Positions 5,897-12,175 of a stretch of DNA of 18,664 nt are shown here, one piece after another. The stretch spans positions 1 to 18,664 of the forward strand of contig JAZQQZ010000017.1 of assembly GCA_045629305.1 (NCBI GenBank), in the 5' to 3' direction. Source of the stretch: UBA1227 sp045629305. GTDB lineage: Bacteria; Bacillota; Clostridia; Oscillospirales; Acutalibacteraceae. Under the pieces are notes generated by a model. That model made no database searches. It saw nothing but the letters and a program-made list of their open reading frames with translations, and had not been told where the DNA came from. Every line of letters starts with the position of its first letter. Position 1 is the first letter of the stretch. A program made the translations under genes and the position numbers.

Positions 5897-7546
5897 ATGA
5901 ATAGACTTGGAACTAACAAGGCAATGGTAGTGCGAATTGTATTCGCAATTATATCCACATGCATTATTGCTGCCGCAATTATAGTTACACCTATGCTCCT
6001 TGTGCCTGTTGAGAAGGATAAAGAGGAGGTAACTTCCTCTACAACGACCACTACTACCACAACGACTACTACAACGGAGGCAACTACAGTTACTACAACT
6101 GCCCTCGATAAGAGTGCAGCTCTTGATGTGCAGACTGTAAAGAAGGATCTCCGTATCAAAATTTACAACAAGAAAAAGAAACTTGTCACAGGCTTTAAGT
6201 TCGCTGTTAAGGTAACTTACCCAGATGGCACGACGAAAGATTTCTTCGATGACAATATGAACGGAAGTATAATCATCAGCAATCTTAAAGCCGGAAAATA
6301 TAAAGTTGTTGTAACAAACGGACTTGATATCTATGAGTTTACGAAGACTGAGGCAACTATCGAAGTAAAAGATACAGTCAAAGCCAAGGTTATCGATGTA
6401 TCTGATCAGGTCAATAAGAAACAGACCGGCGATGAAGCTGGAATGGGTAAAGAGACTAAGACAGAGACTCTAAAGGATACAGTAGAATATGTCGAGTCCA
6501 GCAAGAAAGAGACTAGTAGGAAGTATGTCAAAGTTGATGCTGCAAATGTTGTAGCGCCTACGACGACTACAACAAAAAAGACTACGACAACAACTACTGT
6601 TACTTCGACTAAAGAGGGCGAGACCACTACAACTTCTACAACCAAGAAGACCACAACAACTACAACTGCCAAAGTAAGACTTAAGGATAAAGATGGCAAC
6701 TCACTTTATAAGAAGTCGGGAAGTGATTATGTAAGCGCTTACCAGAATGACTATTCTAAGTCAACTCAGTATTACAAGGCAGAAATCACATACAAGTACA
6801 CAGGTTGGCAGACAATCAGTGGCGAGAGATATTATTACGACAAGAATGGTAACAAGGTTACCGGTAAGCAGGTAATTAAGGGAGTTCAGTATACATTTGA
6901 CTCAAATGGAGCACTTGCTAAGAACTTGGGTTGTGATGTATCTGCTCATAACGGAAAGATTGATTTCCAGAAGATGAAGAATGCCGGTATCCAGTTCGTA
7001 ATCATAAGATGTGGATACCGTGGATATAGCACAGGTGAAATTACACCTGATGCGAACTTCGCAACCAACATTAAGAATGCTCGTGCAGCAGGTCTTAAGG
7101 TCGGCATCTATTTCTATTCGCAGGCAATCAATGATGTTGAAGCGGTTGAGGAAGCATCATATTGCGTATCACTTGTAAAGGGTACGAAACTTGACTTCCC
7201 AATCTTCTTCGATATGGAAGGCATCGACAACAGCAGTCACCGTGTATCACAGACGACACTTGCTGATAGAAATGCGGCCGCTCTTGCATTCTGCAAGACC
7301 GTAGAGTCTGCAGGCTATAGAGCGGGCGTATATGGCAGCCGTTCTTGGATGACACCGGGCGCTGAGAAATATATGAAGTTCGATGTTAGAAAACTTGAGG
7401 ATTATGTAATCTGGATTGCCGAATATGGCAGCACATGTAAGTACACACGTAGACTTGATATGTGGCAGTATACATCCAGCGCCGATGGCAAGATGTACGG
7501 CTGCGCATCTAAAGCACTTGACCTTGATTATTGCTACTACAAATAA
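5897..7546 (+). CDS. secreted or membrane-anchored GH25 lysozyme, copy 2
   Basis: This 549-residue paralogue of the preceding gene has the same plan: a membrane segment or signal (about 12-34), a Thr-rich linker (46-68), a Cna-B-like domain (about 75-155), a second Thr/Lys-rich linker (222-257), the shared segment 'LKDKDGNSLYKKSGSDY...' (262-290), one GW-type wall-binding repeat (299-342) and GH25 to the end. Asp347 in 'GCDVSAHNG' and Asp439-Met-Glu441 in 'FFDME' are the catalytic residues, so it should be active. It differs from copy 1 in its long Thr linkers. The AAGGAGGG site ends only a few bases before ATG 5897, a short spacing, and overlaps the stop of copy 1, so translation may be coupled. 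The protein ends LDYCYYK with no sorting signal. Confidence 0.92.
   Translation: MNRLGTNKAMVVRIVFAIISTCIIAAAIIVTPMLLVPVEKDKEEVTSSTTTTTTTTTTTTEATTVTTTALDKSAALDVQTVKKDLRIKIYNKKKKLVTGFKFAVKVTYPDGTTKDFFDDNMNGSIIISNLKAGKYKVVVTNGLDIYEFTKTEATIEVKDTVKAKVIDVSDQVNKKQTGDEAGMGKETKTETLKDTVEYVESSKKETSRKYVKVDAANVVAPTTTTTKKTTTTTTVTSTKEGETTTTSTTKKTTTTTTAKVRLKDKDGNSLYKKSGSDYVSAYQNDYSKSTQYYKAEITYKYTGWQTISGERYYYDKNGNKVTGKQVIKGVQYTFDSNGALAKNLGCDVSAHNGKIDFQKMKNAGIQFVIIRCGYRGYSTGEITPDANFATNIKNARAAGLKVGIYFYSQAINDVEAVEEASYCVSLVKGTKLDFPIFFDMEGIDNSSHRVSQTTLADRNAAALAFCKTVESAGYRAGVYGSRSWMTPGAEKYMKFDVRKLEDYVIWIAEYGSTCKYTRRLDMWQYTSSADGKMYGCASKALDLDYCYYK
6032..6100 (+). repeat. Thr-rich coding repeat, first linker of GH25 copy 2
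   Basis: Twelve consecutive Thr codons (6041-6076) are flanked by further Thr. All four codons (ACA, ACG, ACC, ACT) are mixed, so this is an amino-acid repeat rather than a clean trinucleotide microsatellite. It probably forms an extended, possibly glycosylated spacer between membrane and wall. Confidence 0.85.
6560..6667 (+). repeat. Thr/Lys-rich coding repeat, second linker of GH25 copy 2
   Basis: Thirty-six codons are mostly Thr, with KK pairs at regular positions ('TTTTTKKTTTTTT', 'TTKKTTTTTT') and one 'KEGE' insert. It separates the Cna-B-like part from the wall-binding and catalytic part. Its codons are again mixed. Confidence 0.85.
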
Positions 7547-7558
7547 GAGAGGATAATT

Positions 7559-8371
7559 ATGAGGAAAGAACAGCTTTTTGTCTCAACTATGGCCGATGAT
7601 GCGGGGCAGACGGCCCGCAAATATGGCCTTGGAGTGGAAATAGCTGAATATTGTACAGCGTGGAATATGGACAGGGAACTCCTCGCAACCAAAGAAGCGG
7701 TTGCGGAGGAGATAGAGGGTGTAGATAGACTTACACTCCATGGCCCATTCAATGAGGTCAGCCCCGCCGCTATAGACCCGCTTGTCCTTGATATAACGAA
7801 GAAGCGTTATGGACAAGCGGTGGCGCTTGCGCTTGAATATGGCGCACACAAGGTGATTATCCACAGCGGATTCTCGTCTGACTGGTATTTCACTGAGTGG
7901 TATAAGGAGTGCGCTATAGGATTCTGGAAAGAGTTCCTCGCTGAGCATCCAGGTGACTACACCATCGTCTTCGAGAATGTTCTCGAGACGGATCCGTCGA
8001 TGATCCTCGACATCGTGCGCGCAGTTGATGACGCACGCTTTAAGCTCTGCGTCGATATTGGCCATGCCAATGCATCAATTGGCTATGGCAAGAAGATGGG
8101 TGTCAACCGTATCGGTGAGCCAGCCAATTTGTGCCCAGATGTATATTCTTGGCTCCATGACTGTGCACCATATATTTCACACCTTCATATTCACAATAAC
8201 TTTGGTGATTATGATACCCACAATGCTCTGTGGGATGGGACTATAGATATGAAACGACTTCTCATGCAGGTTGAGAATGAATGTGATGAGAATGTCACTT
8301 ATACACTTGAAGTTCATGACAGTGATGCCAATGTAAATTGGCTCATGGAAGAGGGATTACTTTATGATTAA
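7559..8371 (+). CDS. TIM-barrel isomerase/epimerase-like protein, coupled to cobT
   Basis: The 270-residue product matches the xylose isomerase-like TIM barrel superfamily (sugar phosphate isomerases/epimerases, IolE/endonuclease IV fold). Candidate metal and active-site residues sit at strand ends in the expected order: His61 in 'LTLHGPFNE', His102 in 'VIIHSGFSS', Glu139 in 'IVFENV', Asp166 and His169 in 'CVDIGHAN', His210/His212 in 'HLHIHNN', and Glu251 in 'TLEVHDS'. This arrangement suggests a divalent-metal enzyme acting on a sugar or related polyol; the substrate is unknown. GAGAGG lies 7 bases before ATG. The 3' end overlaps cobT by 8 bases, so the two are translationally coupled, and the gene starts 12 bases after the GH25 copy 2 stop. 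A role linked to cobalamin lower-ligand assembly is inferred from position only. Confidence 0.85.
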   Translation: MRKEQLFVSTMADDAGQTARKYGLGVEIAEYCTAWNMDRELLATKEAVAEEIEGVDRLTLHGPFNEVSPAAIDPLVLDITKKRYGQAVALALEYGAHKVIIHSGFSSDWYFTEWYKECAIGFWKEFLAEHPGDYTIVFENVLETDPSMILDIVRAVDDARFKLCVDIGHANASIGYGKKMGVNRIGEPANLCPDVYSWLHDCAPYISHLHIHNNFGDYDTHNALWDGTIDMKRLLMQVENECDENVTYTLEVHDSDANVNWLMEEGLLYD

Positions 8372-9482
8372 GACTGAAGAGGCACTGAGAGAACTCTGTG
8401 CATCAGTTGGAGAACTCGATAAAGAGGCAATGTCTGCCGCAGAGAAGCGACAGGCAGAACTTGCCAAGCCACCAGGCGCTCTTGGCAGGCTTGAGTCGCT
8501 CTCTATTCAACTCGCAGGTATCACAGGCAAAGTTAATAATAAGATGGACAAACGTGTCCTTCTCGTCTTCGCTGGTGACAACGGAGTTGTAGAGGAGGGT
8601 ATCGCATCATGCCCACAGTTCATTACTCTTCAGCAGACAATTAATCTCACACGTGGAAAGACAGGTGCAGCCACCCTCTGCAAGCACTATGGCGTAGATA
8701 TTCACGTATGTGATGTTGGAATTTATACAGATGTAAATGTACCAGAGGTAATTGATAGGAAAATTGCCTATGGCACGCAGAATATTACTAAAGGCCCGGC
8801 CATGACAAGGGAGCAGTGTATCACTGCTATCATGACGGGCGTCGAGATGGTCGAGACCTATTGTGACGGTGCTGACGCTGTCGGCATCGGTGAAATGGGT
8901 ATCGGCAATACTACAACTTCCGCAGCGATACTCTCAACTTTGACCGGTGCATCTGCAGAGATGGTAACAGGTAAGGGAGCGGGCGTCACAGCGGAGTCTT
9001 TCAAGCATAAGAAGGAATGCGTTGCGAAAGCAATTGAAGTGAATCAGCCGAACCCTGATGACATTGTAGATGTCCTCTCTAAGGTCGGCGGATTCGATAT
9101 CGCTGCAATGGTGGGCGCATATATCGCCACAGCAGCGAAACGTATCCCAGTTGTAATTGATGGATATATTTCAGTTGTAGCAGCTCTTGCTGCTGTTCGT
9201 ATGTGTCCAGCAGTTCGTGACTTCCTTGTACCTTCACATGAATCATTTGAAGTTGGCTATAGACTTGCAATTTCAGAACTCGATCTTCAGCCACTCTTCG
9301 ATCTCGGCATGAGACTTGGAGAGGGAAGTGGTTGTCCAATCGCTATGCACATCCTCGATTGTGCTTGCACAATCATCAATGAGATGGCTGACTTTGACCA
9401 TGCAGGAATTGATGACACCTTCCTCGATGAGTATCGCGATGGCAACAAAGCGGACGAGGATAAGTTCGTTATAAAGGACTAG
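8364..9482 (+). CDS. cobT: nicotinate-nucleotide:dimethylbenzimidazole phosphoribosyltransferase
   Basis: CobT transfers phosphoribose from nicotinate mononucleotide to the lower-ligand base, giving alpha-ribazole-5'-phosphate for cobalamin. The 372-residue product shows the family blocks in order: 'LAKPPGALGRLESLSIQLAG', 'VLLVFAGDNGVVEEGIAS' (near 65-82), 'IGEMGIGNTTTSAAI' and, near the C terminus, 'GMRLGEGSGCPIAMHI', where Glu320 corresponds to the catalytic base. There are about 20-30 charged residues of C-terminal extension. It overlaps the TIM-barrel gene by 8 bases and is followed 3 bases later by cobU. The base attached could be dimethylbenzimidazole or another benzimidazole or purine; nothing here decides that and no bluB or bza genes are in view. 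Confidence 0.96.
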   Translation: MIKTEEALRELCASVGELDKEAMSAAEKRQAELAKPPGALGRLESLSIQLAGITGKVNNKMDKRVLLVFAGDNGVVEEGIASCPQFITLQQTINLTRGKTGAATLCKHYGVDIHVCDVGIYTDVNVPEVIDRKIAYGTQNITKGPAMTREQCITAIMTGVEMVETYCDGADAVGIGEMGIGNTTTSAAILSTLTGASAEMVTGKGAGVTAESFKHKKECVAKAIEVNQPNPDDIVDVLSKVGGFDIAAMVGAYIATAAKRIPVVIDGYISVVAALAAVRMCPAVRDFLVPSHESFEVGYRLAISELDLQPLFDLGMRLGEGSGCPIAMHILDCACTIINEMADFDHAGIDDTFLDEYRDGNKADEDKFVIKD

Positions 9483-9485
9483 AAG

Positions 9486-10007
9486 ATGAAAGTATTTATT
9501 TCTGGTGGATGCAAGAACGGCAAGTCCCTATTCGCCCAGCGCGTCGCACGGACTATTGCCGGAGATGGCCCGCTCTACTATGTCGCAACGATGATACCGA
9601 GCGACGATGAGGACAGGGCCCGTATCGCGCGCCATCTCCGTGAACGCGACGGCTGGGGCTTTAAGACTATTGAATGTGGCAAAGATATTCTGACCGCCCT
9701 CGATGGCGCAGATAAAAAAGGCACATTCCTTGTCGACAGTGTCACCGCCCTCGTTATGAACGAGATGGGTGAGACTGACTATGGCAAGAAATGTGCAAAC
9801 GACCTTAAAGAATTTGCAATGAATGTGGAGAACGCTGTCTTCGTCAGCGACTTCATTTATTCTGATGCAGAACAATATGATGACTTTACCGAGACCTTCA
9901 GACAGGCACTCGCAGAGTGCGACCGGACGCTCGCCGAGCTGTCCGACAGCGTAGTCGAGGTCTCGGCTGGCAATAAAATTTATCACAAGGGGGAGAATTG
10001 GGAATGA
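9486..10007 (+). CDS. cobU: adenosylcobinamide kinase / adenosylcobinamide-phosphate guanylyltransferase
   Basis: CobU phosphorylates adenosylcobinamide and then transfers GMP from GTP to make adenosylcobinamide-GDP, the activated partner for CobS. At 173 residues it is close to the normal length. The P-loop 'SGGCKNGKSLFAQ' (G7-S14) is intact. 'ARIARHLRERDGWGFKTIE' carries His50, the residue that is guanylylated in the family. 'GTFLVDSVTALVMNEM' is the Walker B-like stretch (normally LVDCLT-W--N). The site AAGGA is 7-8 bases before ATG. The stop overlaps the cobS start as ATGA, indicating translational coupling. Confidence 0.95.
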   Translation: MKVFISGGCKNGKSLFAQRVARTIAGDGPLYYVATMIPSDDEDRARIARHLRERDGWGFKTIECGKDILTALDGADKKGTFLVDSVTALVMNEMGETDYGKKCANDLKEFAMNVENAVFVSDFIYSDAEQYDDFTETFRQALAECDRTLAELSDSVVEVSAGNKIYHKGENWE

Positions 10008-10780
10008 AGAAATTACTGAGTGGATTTCTTATGGCCCTTACTATGTACACAGTCATACCTGTAAGACATATTAAATGGGACGATGAATATAGACCATATA
10101 TGATAACTTGCCTTCCAATCATAGGTGTTATCATCGGTGCTATCTGGTCCGCTCTTTTCCTTCTTTTACAATTCCTTGTAACTGGAGAATTTCTCCCAAG
10201 ACCTCTCGCTGCGGCAATATTTGCCCTCTATCCATTCCTAATCTCTGGTGGACTTCACCTCGATGGATTTATGGATGTAAACGACGCGCTTAAGTCCTGT
10301 CGTGACCTCGACGAGCGCCGTCGTATTTTAAAGGATTCACATGTGGGAGCATTTGCAACAGTTGCAGCAATTATGCTTTTCCTCATCTGGTATGCAGCAT
10401 GCTTGAGCCTCGATTTCGTAAATGGAGATTTCCACATTTTCTTCTTTATTCCAATTATCTCAAGATCACTTGGAGGACTTGCGGTAGCACTCCTCCCATC
10501 TATGAGTACCAGCGAATATACGGATGATTTTAGAGAAAGATGCAGCAAAGGCATGATTGCATTTATAGAACTCTCTATAGCTGCCGCGATTGTCGGCTGT
10601 ATTTTCCTGTGCGACTTAAATGCAATTACACTTGCCGCAGCTTTACTTGGCTTCGGTTATGCTCTCTTCAAGGCCTATAAAGGACTTGAGGGAATGAACG
10701 GAGATATAGCAGGATACTCTATCGTTGTATCTGAGACAGTAGCGATAATTGCATTTGCTGAGATTACTTTTTTAAGGTAG
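10004..10780 (+). CDS. cobS: adenosylcobinamide-GDP ribazoletransferase (cobalamin synthase)
   Basis: CobS is the integral membrane enzyme that joins adenosylcobinamide-GDP and alpha-ribazole (phosphate). The 258-residue product has several hydrophobic helices and the family signature 'GGLHLDGFMDVNDAL' at residues 82-96, which holds the acidic residues that bind metal; 'RRRILKDSHVGAFA' follows as expected. The frame is open from TTG 9998, but ATG 10004 has AGGGGGAG about 8 bases upstream and forms an ATGA overlap with the cobU stop, so I take 10004. The protein is slightly longer than many CobS (about 250 residues). A CobU-like gene starts 7 bases after its stop. Confidence 0.95.
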   Translation: MKKLLSGFLMALTMYTVIPVRHIKWDDEYRPYMITCLPIIGVIIGAIWSALFLLLQFLVTGEFLPRPLAAAIFALYPFLISGGLHLDGFMDVNDALKSCRDLDERRRILKDSHVGAFATVAAIMLFLIWYAACLSLDFVNGDFHIFFFIPIISRSLGGLAVALLPSMSTSEYTDDFRERCSKGMIAFIELSIAAAIVGCIFLCDLNAITLAAALLGFGYALFKAYKGLEGMNGDIAGYSIVVSETVAIIAFAEITFLR

Positions 10781-10787
10781 GAGAATT

Positions 10788-11156
10788 ATGAAACTTGTTA
10801 TCGGCGGTGCCTATCAAGGCAAATTAGATTATTCTAAAACCGAATATGGCATTACCGATGTCTTTGAGTGTGAGGGTACTGAGATTGACTTTTCTCACCC
10901 TTGTATAAACGGTATCGAAAAGTTCTGCCTTGCCTGTGTAAAAGAGGGAATAGAGGCAAAGGATTACTTCGAGGCCAACAAGTCTTCGTGGGCTGACAGT
11001 GTCCTCATCTCTGAGGACATATTCTGTGGCGTTGTCCCAATTGATGCTGAGAATCGCGCATGGCGCGAGATGACAGGTCGTCTGTGCATGTACCTCACCG
11101 CTGAGGCGGACGAGGTTGTTCGCATGTTCTGCGGCCTACCACAGAAACTCAAATGA
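10788..11156 (+). CDS. short CobU-like protein with a degenerate P-loop
   Basis: The 122-residue product begins 'MKLVIGGAYQGKLDYSK', which resembles the CobU N terminus, including a Walker A-like GxxxxGK at 7-12, but the next residue is Leu13 instead of Ser/Thr. It lacks the guanylylated-His segment (the HxxxR region) of CobU and is 50 residues shorter. 'EDIFCGVVPIDAENRAWREM' followed by 'TGRLCMYLTAEADEVVRMFC' near the C terminus resembles the CobU C-terminal region (G--P----R-fRd--G--nQ-la--ad-v), so it seems to be a minimal CobU-fold protein rather than a broken gene. TAGGAGA precedes ATG by about 6 bases, and its stop overlaps the next gene (ATGA). Position between cobS and the phosphatase argues for a cobalamin-linked role; activity as kinase or transferase is doubtful. 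Confidence 0.78.
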   Translation: MKLVIGGAYQGKLDYSKTEYGITDVFECEGTEIDFSHPCINGIEKFCLACVKEGIEAKDYFEANKSSWADSVLISEDIFCGVVPIDAENRAWREMTGRLCMYLTAEADEVVRMFCGLPQKLK

Positions 11157-11764
11157 AAAGACTGATTCTAATACGCCACGGTGATACATATGCCACAGAA
11201 CATCGCCTTTACTATGGCGCATCCGACCTGTCCCTCTCTGATGCAGGTCGTGAAAAACTACTTCAGTACAGAGACCTTTACAAGGAACTAATTCCAGGTA
11301 AGGCGAAATTCTTCACCACCGGTATGCAGAGAACGGAGGATACGCTCCTCGCCTTGTTCGGGGAGAATGGCGTCGCTCCAGAGCATACCGCGATTGAAGA
11401 CTTTCGCGAGATCAATTTCGGCATCTATGAGATGCACGGATATGATGAGTTGAAAGATCGTCCTGATTACCAGGAATACATCACTGGCGATACATATACC
11501 AATGTTCCAGAGGGTGGCGAAAGTTTCGCCCAAATGGAGGAGAGAATTGCCAGCGAATATGTGAAGTTCGAACACGAGTGGCTGATGGACAAGGAGTATG
11601 ACGACTATGTCCTTGTATGCCATGGCGGAACGATTTATACGATAATGCACAGGCTGTTCTCAACTGACGTAAAAAACGTTTATGATTGGAAACCAGAACC
11701 AGGTCTTGGATATATCGTAAAAGGTATTGAAAACAGGGATTTTTACTATACAATTATCGGTTAA
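11153..11764 (+). CDS. cobC: histidine phosphatase family protein, probable alpha-ribazole phosphatase
   Basis: The 203-residue product belongs to the phosphoglycerate mutase/histidine phosphatase superfamily: 'LILIRHGDT' carries the phospho-acceptor His9 in the RHG motif, Arg60 lies in 'GMQRTEDT', Glu86 in 'FREINFG', and the second catalytic His157 is in 'VLVCHGG'. Members that sit in cobalamin operons (CobC) remove the 5' phosphate from alpha-ribazole phosphate or from adenosylcobalamin phosphate. Being the last gene of this overlapping run supports that role, so the symbol rests on context. The start codon overlaps the previous stop as ATGA and lacks a good ribosome binding site, so translation probably depends on coupling. 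No convincing terminator follows; only a weak 6-bp AT-rich hairpin (11763-11780) is present. Confidence 0.82.
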   Translation: MKRLILIRHGDTYATEHRLYYGASDLSLSDAGREKLLQYRDLYKELIPGKAKFFTTGMQRTEDTLLALFGENGVAPEHTAIEDFREINFGIYEMHGYDELKDRPDYQEYITGDTYTNVPEGGESFAQMEERIASEYVKFEHEWLMDKEYDDYVLVCHGGTIYTIMHRLFSTDVKNVYDWKPEPGLGYIVKGIENRDFYYTIIG

Positions 11765-11771
11765 AAAGTTG

Positions 11772-11800
11772 TTGCTTTTTATATATTTTAGTGTTATTAT
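11772..11800 (+). promoter_or_regulatory. rpsT promoter
   Basis: TTGCTT (11772-11777) and TATTAT (11795-11800) are 17 bases apart. Transcription would begin near 11807, about 27 bases before the rpsT start codon. Confidence 0.65.
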
Positions 11801-11833
11801 ATTCAACTGTAACGACAAGAGGAGGTGTAACCT

Positions 11834-12088
11834 ATGCCTAACATCAAATCAGCAAAGAAACGTGTAATCGTTAACGGCGCTAAAGCTCAGAGAAATAAGT
11901 CAGCAAACACAGCACTCAAGACAGCACTTAAAAAGGCTAACCTTGCAATCGAGACAAACGCTGCAGACAAGGACGAACTTGTAAAGGCAGCTGTTAAGAA
12001 GATTGACCAGGCAGAGGCTAAGGGCCTTATTCATAAGAATAATGCAGCTCGTAAAAAGTCAGCACTTGTAAAGCGTGCAGCAAAATAA
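11834..12088 (+). CDS. rpsT: 30S ribosomal protein S20
   Basis: The 84-residue, Lys- and Ala-rich product begins 'MPNIKSAKKRVIVNGAKAQR', the classic S20 N terminus, and ends 'GLIHKNNAARKKSALVKRAA', the classic C terminus. S20 is a primary binder of 16S rRNA helices in the 30S body. A near-perfect site, GAGGAGGTG, lies 7 bases before ATG, as expected for a highly expressed gene. It is a single-gene unit with its own promoter and terminator. Confidence 0.98.
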   Translation: MPNIKSAKKRVIVNGAKAQRNKSANTALKTALKKANLAIETNAADKDELVKAAVKKIDQAEAKGLIHKNNAARKKSALVKRAAK

Positions 12089-12106
12089 TTAGTTTGCTTT
12101 TCTAAG

Positions 12107-12136
12107 CGGTATTTGGGTAGCCAAATACCGTTTTTT
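12107..12136 (+). terminator. rpsT terminator
   Basis: A perfect 10-bp stem, CGGTATTTGG (12107-12116) and CCAAATACCG (12121-12130), has a 4-base loop and is followed by six T residues. It begins 18 bases after the rpsT stop. Confidence 0.92.
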
Positions 12137-12146
12137 GCTATATAAT
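12118..12146 (+). promoter_or_regulatory. possible promoter for the ABC ATPase-MurE pair
   Basis: TATAAT (12141-12146) is a perfect -10 box. TAGCCA (12118-12123), 17 bases upstream, matches the -35 consensus at four of six positions but lies in the loop and 3' arm of the rpsT terminator. The start point would be near 12153, about 23 bases before the ATPase gene. Confidence 0.5.
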
Positions 12147-12175
12147 AATGTTATTAATTTTTAAAGGAGAAACCA

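Noticed and set aside
6032..6100. Microsatellite or CRISPR-like repeat
   Set aside because: Repeats are codon-scale within a coding frame, have no regular spacers and are better explained by a Thr-rich linker.
6406..6699. Val-rich open frame on the minus strand opposite the Thr linker
   Set aside because: It is the complement of repeated ACN codons; low complexity explains the absence of stops.
3563..7546. A complete pilus locus (sortase plus Cna-B proteins)
   Set aside because: The Cna-B-like proteins end in GH25 domains, have no pilin motif, sorting signal or C-terminal membrane tail, so they are muramidases and not pilins.
7547..8363. Cobalamin riboswitch for the cob genes
   Set aside because: There are only 12 bases between GH25 copy 2 and the TIM-barrel gene, and I saw no cobalamin box there or near the GH25 promoter.
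11763..11780. Terminator after the cobC-like gene
   Set aside because: The AAAAAG/CTTTTT hairpin is only 6 mostly A-T pairs and the T residues belong to its arm, so it is too weak to call.
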